Shown here piece after piece: positions 6,329 to 8,819 of a DNA stretch of 8,819 bases. The notes under the pieces are model-generated. The model was not told the DNA's origin and made no database searches. It worked only from the letters and a program-made list of their open reading frames with translations. This DNA is from Candidatus Agrococcus pullicola (lineage in GTDB: Bacteria > Actinomycetota > Actinomycetes > Actinomycetales > Microbacteriaceae): positions 1-8,819 of the forward strand of contig DXDC01000458.1 in assembly GCA_019115685.1 (NCBI GenBank). Reading direction: 5' to 3'. A program made the position numbers and the translations under genes. Position 1 is the stretch's first letter. Every line of letters begins with the position of its first letter.

Positions 6329-6807
6329 GAGTCGTTAGAACCGGAAAGCCACGACAGCTGCCAGAACTCATCGGCAGTGAGCTCGAAACTGTAGGTATCG
6401 CGCGAGATCAAAGCCCGAACTTCCTCGACTGCGAGCCGGGGTCGGGCGAAGATCGTCACCGAGCTCTCGGTCTCGGCGCTGTTGGAGATATGCAGTGCGA
6501 TGACATCCGGGGTCGCGGGAGTGTCGCTGACGACGAACGCGGACTGCGCTTCCGGATGCTCGTCCATGCGCCAGCTGAAGTGGCTACCCTTCCACTCGGC
6601 CACGGCCTCGAACTCGCGATCGCCCTTGTCTCGACGGTAGTACTCGTAGAACTCACGCAGTTGCAGTGGGCTCTTCTGCGTGATTTCAATGCGGACTCGG
6701 GGATCTTCCCGCGTCCCGTTCTTCCAGTAGCCGCCGGACGACGCGCGGATGTTCCAGACGCCGGGCAGAATTCGGGCGAGTTCAGCGGGATCAGCGACGC
6801 GTGCCAT
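6325..6807 (-). CDS. Uncharacterised 160-residue protein, possibly a lipocalin-like beta barrel
   Basis: I do not recognise a named family. From ATG 6807 the protein has 160 residues, no cysteine, no signal peptide and no membrane segment. An N-terminal LPGVWNI (14-20) contains a GxW motif like the first strand of lipocalins. It is followed by alternating strand-like segments (37-45, 65-71, 75-80, 89-94, 102-109, 115-122) and a C-terminal helix near VEEVRALI (127-134). A small ligand-binding barrel is therefore possible but weakly supported. It is the first gene of a coupled pair with the APH-like kinase (ATGA overlap). The start lacks a ribosome-binding site but lies 7 nt downstream of a TAGGCT -10-like hexamer on the minus strand, which suggests a leaderless mRNA. 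An ORF extension upstream to 6879 would cross that promoter and the neighbouring gene. Confidence 0.7.
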   Translation of the reverse strand: MARVADPAELARILPGVWNIRASSGGYWKNGTREDPRVRIEITQKSPLQLREFYEYYRRDKGDREFEAVAEWKGSHFSWRMDEHPEAQSAFVVSDTPATPDVIALHISNSAETESSVTIFARPRLAVEEVRALISRDTYSFELTADEFWQLSWLSGSNDS

Positions 6808-6832
6808 ACGCGCCAGCCTATAGGCTTTCACC
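6808..6832. promoter_or_regulatory. Symmetric divergent promoter candidate centred on a 12-bp palindrome
   Basis: The 25 bp between the divergent start codons contain a perfect palindrome, AGCCTATAGGCT (6815-6826). Read on the plus strand, TAGGCT (6821-6826) ends 6 nt before GTG 6833. Read on the minus strand, the same hexamer (plus 6820-6815) ends 7 nt before ATG 6807. TATAGG can also be read on both strands, 8 or 9 nt away. Neither gene has a Shine-Dalgarno sequence, so both mRNAs may be leaderless and start from one symmetric -10 region. No -35 consensus is visible on either side. An alternative is that the palindrome is a repressor site. Confidence 0.5.
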
Positions 6833-7372
6833 GTGGAGAACCCTGCACTTTCCCGCGCGATTCTTATCGCAGCACGCACGTTCGACGGTGAAACGGACCG
6901 TCAGGGAGACCCTTACGTGGCTCACGCCATCCGGGTCATGCTCGACGTCGAGGGCGATGATGCGAAGATCGTCGCTCTGCTGCACGACACCCTCGAGTGG
7001 GGCTCTCTGACGTGGAACGAGTTGCGCGATGCGGGATTCTCCTCCCGGGTATTGGGCGCGATCGACGCCATGACCGATCGCGAAGGGGAAACCCTGAGCG
7101 AGCAGATATCCCGCATTCGTTCGAACCCGCTGGCCCTGCGCGTGAAAATCGCGGATATTCGCGACAACTCGCAGAAGTGGCGGACGAGCCGCATGGATCC
7201 GGAAACGCGTGATCAGATGATGTCCAAGTACCGCGACACGGCCGAGCTGCTCGGGACAACGCTGCACGCGATCAGAAAGCGCTCACCAGAACTCGACTCG
7301 CTCGTGCGGCGCCGCGATGTCTCGACGGTGCCCGGCGGCATCGAAGACAGCAGCGCCGTCAGGAAGCAGTGA
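6833..7372 (+). CDS. HD-domain protein, SpoT/Mesh1-like small phosphohydrolase relative
   Basis: A 179-residue soluble protein starting at GTG. Its fold pattern resembles the (p)ppGpp hydrolase HD domain of RelA/SpoT and small alarmone hydrolases: RQGDPYVAHAIRV (23-35) gives the first metal histidine H31, VALLHDTLE (47-55) gives H51-D52, and VKIADIRDN (104-112) gives D108. So the metal ligands are present. The usual HDxxED reads HDTLEW: E55 is kept, but the following aspartate, important in SpoT-type hydrolases, is W56. The region DREGETLSEQISRIRSNPLA (82-101) also fits this HD subgroup. There is no synthetase, TGS or ACT domain. The substrate may be a nucleotide but is unknown. The start is set by the palindromic promoter just upstream; GTG lacks a ribosome-binding site. 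The gene ends 2 bp before the convergent EI24-like gene. Confidence 0.75.
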   Translation: MENPALSRAILIAARTFDGETDRQGDPYVAHAIRVMLDVEGDDAKIVALLHDTLEWGSLTWNELRDAGFSSRVLGAIDAMTDREGETLSEQISRIRSNPLALRVKIADIRDNSQKWRTSRMDPETRDQMMSKYRDTAELLGTTLHAIRKRSPELDSLVRRRDVSTVPGGIEDSSAVRKQ

Positions 7373-7385
7373 ACCTACGCTGCTG
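7348..7385. terminator. 8-bp inverted repeat across the HD / EI24 convergence
   Basis: CAGCAGCG (7348-7355) and CGCTGCTG (7378-7385) are perfect inverse complements separated by 22 nt and flank the 2-bp gap between the two stop codons. The position suits a shared bidirectional terminator, but the loop is long and no T tract follows on either strand. Confidence is low. Confidence 0.25.
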
Positions 7386-8139
7386 GGTCAAGGCGCTCAT
7401 CGAACAGCGACCGCGTCAACAGCGTCGCGCCGGCCGTCGCCGCCGGCATCGCGAACACCGCGACGAGCGGAATCATGAACAGCAGGTAGCAGGCGATCCC
7501 GAAGCCCATCGTCCTCGGCCGTTTGGTGCGCAGGCTGGCCCTTCGTTCGCCCAGTGTCAAACCTCGTGCGTCCATCGGGGTCCCGGTCATATCGACCGCG
7601 ATTGCCCTTCCGCCGAGAATCACGCCCAGCACGAAGCCGAAGAAGGATCCGACCCCTGGTATCAGCCCCACAGCGAAGACGAGCAGGGCGACCAGCAGCG
7701 CGACGAGCACGAGAATCAGCGCATCGGTGAGTGATTTACCGACCGACGCCCAGAACCCGAACTGTCGCCGCTGCTCCGGCGCACCGAGCTCGTCATCCAC
7801 GGCTTTCGAAATACGGTCGTACACGGGGGTGCCCACCGCAAGCGAAACGGCCGAGAACGTGAGCACGAACAAGACGCCGGCACCGACGGCAAGGAGGGCG
7901 CCAGCGGTAAAGCGCATGAGGTCTCGCCACAGCGCATTCCAGCTGTCCGCGAACGGCGTCGCCCATGCGACGAACGTGCCGACGTTGATGATCAGCAGAA
8001 TCATCAGCGCCAAGATCACAGCGCCGACGACAAGCGGAGGAATGGCTCCTAGAGCGGCGAGGCCGGGGTGCTGCGCCCAGAACTTGAAGCCGCGGAGCAC
8101 GAAGCCTACTCCCGTGAAGAATTCGCGCAGAGTCTTCAT
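7375..8139 (-). CDS. EI24 / CysZ-like integral membrane protein
   Basis: A 254-residue membrane protein with hydrophobic segments near 26-60, 79-102, 138-160, 164-182 and 212-236. The order of elements fits the EI24 family (CysZ-like): an N-terminal amphipathic stretch KTLREFFTGVGFVLRGFKF (2-20), the block GTPVYDRISKAVDDEL (103-118) after the second hydrophobic region, GLIPGVGSFFGF (158-169) and a late basic loop RRASLRTKRPR (199-209). CysZ of Gram-negative bacteria is a sulfate permease; most actinobacterial EI24 proteins are uncharacterised. The upstream TauE/SafE gene overlaps its start as ATGA (8136-8139), so the two are co-translated and may act on related substrates. ATG 8139 is preferred over far-upstream starts, which would run through the permease gene. 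AGGGG lies 12 nt upstream. Confidence 0.82.
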   Translation of the reverse strand: MKTLREFFTGVGFVLRGFKFWAQHPGLAALGAIPPLVVGAVILALMILLIINVGTFVAWATPFADSWNALWRDLMRFTAGALLAVGAGVLFVLTFSAVSLAVGTPVYDRISKAVDDELGAPEQRRQFGFWASVGKSLTDALILVLVALLVALLVFAVGLIPGVGSFFGFVLGVILGGRAIAVDMTGTPMDARGLTLGERRASLRTKRPRTMGFGIACYLLFMIPLVAVFAMPAATAGATLLTRSLFDERLDPAA

Positions 8140-8819
8140 CTGCGTCGCCAACCCCTGATCTCTTCCAACAGCATTCGCACGAGAATGACGACGATGAAGC
8201 ACGCGAAGAGAATGTTGCCGGCAAGCGGTGATATCCACTGTGCGATTAGCGTCCCCAGCACTGTCGTGACACTCGCAGTGAGTCCGATGACGAGGCCGGC
8301 GCGAAGGTCGACATTGCCTCGGCGCAGATTCGCGATCGTACCCGACAGCGCCGTCGGAATCATCATCGCGAGCGACGTACCCTTCGCGACGAGGTCGCTC
8401 GACCCGAAAAAGAGCATGAGCGCAGGAACAACGACGGCTCCCCCGCCAACCCCGAGGATGCTCGAGAGGATGCCGGTTACGAGACCCAGCAGTGCGAGCC
8501 CGGCACCGGACCACCAGTCGATCTCCAGAGCGGACTCGCGGCTGGGAACGCTGATGAGCAGATCGACGGCGACGAATCCCAGGAACGCGATAAAGACCCA
8601 GCGGATGACCGGCACGGGAAGCTTCGCGAGCAGCAGTGCCCCGATCTGGGCACCGATGACAGCCCCCGCCGCGATCAGGAGGGCCGCGAGCAGATCGACC
8701 TGACCCGCAGCGCCGTACGAGATGACGCCGACGGCCGCCATCGGGACGATAGCGGCAAGAGAGGTTCCAGCCGCCTGCCTCCGTTCCATGCCTAAGACGA
8801 CGAGCAGGGCCGGCACGAG
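8136..8819 (-). CDS. TauE/SafE-family permease (N-terminus beyond window)
   Basis: The visible 227 residues run from the right edge to the stop at 8136; perhaps 25-30 N-terminal residues lie outside. The two-fold internal repeat of the family is clear. The first copy reads VPALLVVLGMERRQAAGTSL and ends near WVFIAFLGF. The second reads VGGGAVVVPALMLFFGSSDL, then VAKGTSLAMMIP, and ends in NILFACFIVVILVRMLLEE. Around eight hydrophobic segments are visible. TauE/SafE proteins export or import small organic or inorganic sulfur anions (sulfite, sulfoacetate, taurine-related) and other anions; the substrate here is not determined. The GTG at 8816 is internal, since the preceding codon continues the conserved VPALL context. 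The stop overlaps the ATG of the EI24/CysZ-like gene by 4 bp. The C-terminus ends in a basic EEIRGWRRR tail. Confidence 0.88.
   Translation of the reverse strand, partial: LVPALLVVLGMERRQAAGTSLAAIVPMAAVGVISYGAAGQVDLLAALLIAAGAVIGAQIGALLLAKLPVPVIRWVFIAFLGFVAVDLLISVPSRESALEIDWWSGAGLALLGLVTGILSSILGVGGGAVVVPALMLFFGSSDLVAKGTSLAMMIPTALSGTIANLRRGNVDLRAGLVIGLTASVTTVLGTLIAQWISPLAGNILFACFIVVILVRMLLEEIRGWRRR

Noticed and set aside
8140..8514. Upstream extension of the EI24-like frame
   Set aside because: The extension reads as low-complexity Arg/His-rich sequence and lies wholly inside the TauE/SafE gene in another frame; ATG 8139 with ATGA coupling is better.
1..8819. Mobile elements, CRISPR arrays, tRNA/rRNA genes, phage or toxin-antitoxin modules
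   Set aside because: No transposase or integrase motifs, regular spaced repeats, cloverleaf or paired small genes were seen on either strand.

Overview
This 8.8 kb window looks like ordinary chromosome from a high-GC Gram-positive bacterium. Gene content and style suggest Actinomycetota, plausibly Micrococcales and perhaps Microbacteriaceae. The evidence is a LeuS N-terminus beginning in the actinobacterial manner, an actinobacterial/plant-type PabB, a bacterial App1 phosphatase, roughly 60% GC by eye, and several starts with no Shine-Dalgarno but a -10-like hexamer 6-8 nt upstream, as expected for leaderless mRNAs. The family-level placement is inference. I see no mobile element, CRISPR array, tRNA, rRNA or plasmid/phage signature, and coding density is very high.

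Layout, left to right. (1) 1-107 (-): the N-terminal end of leucyl-tRNA synthetase, cut by the window edge and divergent from an SRPBCC/AHSA1-like gene at 184-666 (+). (2) 631-1929 (-): pabB, whose 3' end overlaps the SRPBCC gene by 36 bp. (3) 1928-2635 (+): a class IV aminotransferase, likely the PabC-type 4-amino-4-deoxychorismate lyase. Its ATG overlaps the pabB ATG by 2 bp inside a CATG palindrome. A DedA-family membrane protein follows at 2641-3273 (+). (4) 3299-3919 (-): a TetR-type regulator, divergent across about 180 bp from an App1-family (DUF2183) HAD phosphatase at 4100-5176 (+). (5) A minus-strand coupled pair: an unrecognised 160-residue protein (6325-6807), then an APH-fold kinase-like protein (5153-6328). 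The pair is divergent from an HD-domain protein at 6833-7372 (+). The 25 bp between them holds a perfect 12-bp palindrome that can be read as a -10 element in both directions. (6) A minus-strand coupled pair at the right edge: a TauE/SafE permease (8136 to the edge, partial) followed by an EI24/CysZ-like membrane protein (7375-8139).

Functional links. pabB and the class IV gene supply the two committed steps from chorismate to p-aminobenzoate for folate; the glutaminase PabA is not in the window. DedA and App1 both belong to lipid or lipid-carrier related families, but they are separate transcription units. TauE/SafE with a CysZ-like partner suggests sulfur oxyanion transport, which is inference. 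I found no obviously new multi-gene defence or biosynthetic system. The items most worth a second look are the symmetric divergent promoter at 6808-6832, the shared pabB/pabC start site, the HD protein whose HDxxED-like signature reads HDTLEW, and the coupled unknown/APH-like pair.
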